A stretch of 6,684 nucleotides of DNA from an uncultured Actinomycetes bacterium (GTDB lineage Bacteria > Actinomycetota > Actinomycetes > S36-B12): NCBI GenBank assembly GCA_903848435.1, contig CAINGG010000402.1:1-6684 (forward strand), read 5' to 3'. Under the pieces are notes generated by a model. The model saw only the letters and a list, made by a program, of their open reading frames with translations, was not told the origin of the DNA and did no database searches. The position numbers and the translations under genes are program-made. This document shows, in pieces, positions 6,092-6,684 of this stretch; the stretch's first letter is position 1; every line of letters starts with the position of its first letter.

Positions 6092-6684
6092 TGGCGGTCG
6101 CGGTTGTCACAGGCGCAGGTCGCGGCCTCGGTGCCGTCATTGCCGGGCGGCTGCACGCCGTGGGCTACGACGTTGTGGCTACCGACGTGGAGGGTGTCGA
6201 TGAGCGTCTCGATGTGACGGACGCGCAGGCGTGCCGGGCGCTCGCCGAGCGAGTTCAGCCCGATGTCTGGATCAACAACGCCGGAGTCCTGGGCGCGGGA
6301 GATGCGGCAACCCAATCCGATGAAGTGATCGACCAGGTGGTGTCGGTCAACCTGCTGGGCGTCATGCGCGGCACGCGAGCGGCTGTCGAGGTGATGCGTC
6401 AGCGTGATGGTGGACGGGGGCGAGGTCACATCGTCAACGTCGGGTCCCTGGCCTCGTGGGTGCCGGTGCCGGGGGAGTGCGTCTATGCGGCGACCAAGGC
6501 CGGGGTGCTGTCCTTCACCCTGGGTCTCGAGGGGGAGCTACGCGCGCAGGGCGTCACCGGCGTTCGCTTCACCGTGGTATGCCCAGACGGCATGCTGACG
6601 CCGATGATCACCGACGTGATCGACGACCCGGCGATCGCGATGACCTTCACGGGTTTGCGCCTCGTTGAACCCGATGAGGTCGCG
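6091..6684 (+). CDS. Short-chain dehydrogenase/reductase, C-terminus beyond window
   Basis: The first 198 residues of a classical SDR (full proteins are usually about 250), with no stop before the right edge. The Rossmann start TGAGRGLG is at 7-14. Asp32 at the end of the second strand (VVATD) favours NAD(H) over NADP(H). NNAG is at 62-65, the structural Asn at 87, catalytic Ser119 (GSLAS) and YAATK with Tyr132 and Lys136; the Ser-Tyr gap of 13 is standard. All catalytic residues are present, so it should be an active oxidoreductase. After strand six the usual Pro-Gly is Pro-Asp (CPDGMLTPM). Substrate is unknown. The ATG shares one base with the glgC stop (TGATG) and has no good ribosome-binding site, so it probably relies on translational coupling to glgC. 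A direct role in glycogen metabolism is not implied by the family. Confidence 0.9.
   Translation, partial: MAVAVVTGAGRGLGAVIAGRLHAVGYDVVATDVEGVDERLDVTDAQACRALAERVQPDVWINNAGVLGAGDAATQSDEVIDQVVSVNLLGVMRGTRAAVEVMRQRDGGRGRGHIVNVGSLASWVPVPGECVYAATKAGVLSFTLGLEGELRAQGVTGVRFTVVCPDGMLTPMITDVIDDPAIAMTFTGLRLVEPDEVA

Overview
The window is a gene-dense, high-GC stretch (most third codon positions are G or C) that looks like an actinobacterial chromosome. Three things point that way. There is a divergent glgM (glgA-type) / glgC pair, the order known from mycobacteria (Rv1212c/Rv1213). GTG starts are frequent. Three of the transcription-unit starts carry a TAGnCT -10 box only 6-7 nt before the start codon, typical of leaderless actinobacterial genes. 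Genus cannot be fixed from the sequence.

Layout. A compact minus-strand cluster covers positions 4813 down to 1. In transcription order it holds glgM (alpha-maltose-1-phosphate / glycogen synthase), two tandem paralogous EamA/DMT-type transporters, a Tat-exported lipoprotein sulfatase, and the N-terminal part of an unidentified membrane protein cut by the window edge. glgM and both transporter genes are linked by 4-bp stop/start overlaps, as are the sulfatase and the membrane protein. The only gap is 29 bp between the second transporter and the sulfatase, and it contains a probable leaderless promoter. On the plus strand, glgC (glucose-1-phosphate adenylyltransferase) starts 54 bp from glgM, followed with a 1-nt overlap by a short-chain dehydrogenase/reductase that runs off the right edge.

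How it fits together. GlgC makes ADP-glucose, and GlgM uses it to make maltose-1-phosphate or extend alpha-glucan. The pair therefore forms the entry to glycogen/alpha-glucan synthesis and is expressed from back-to-back promoters. A perfect 12-bp palindrome lies between these promoters and could serve as a shared operator. The transporters, sulfatase and membrane protein have no obvious glycogen role; they appear to be an attached export/envelope module with unknown substrates.

Everything in the window is coding apart from the 54-bp and 29-bp gaps. I see no RNA genes, CRISPR arrays, insertion sequences or convincing terminators. The gene families are all known. The most interesting signals are the repeated leaderless promoter architecture, the palindrome, and the unusual attachment of paired transporters and a sulfatase to glgM.
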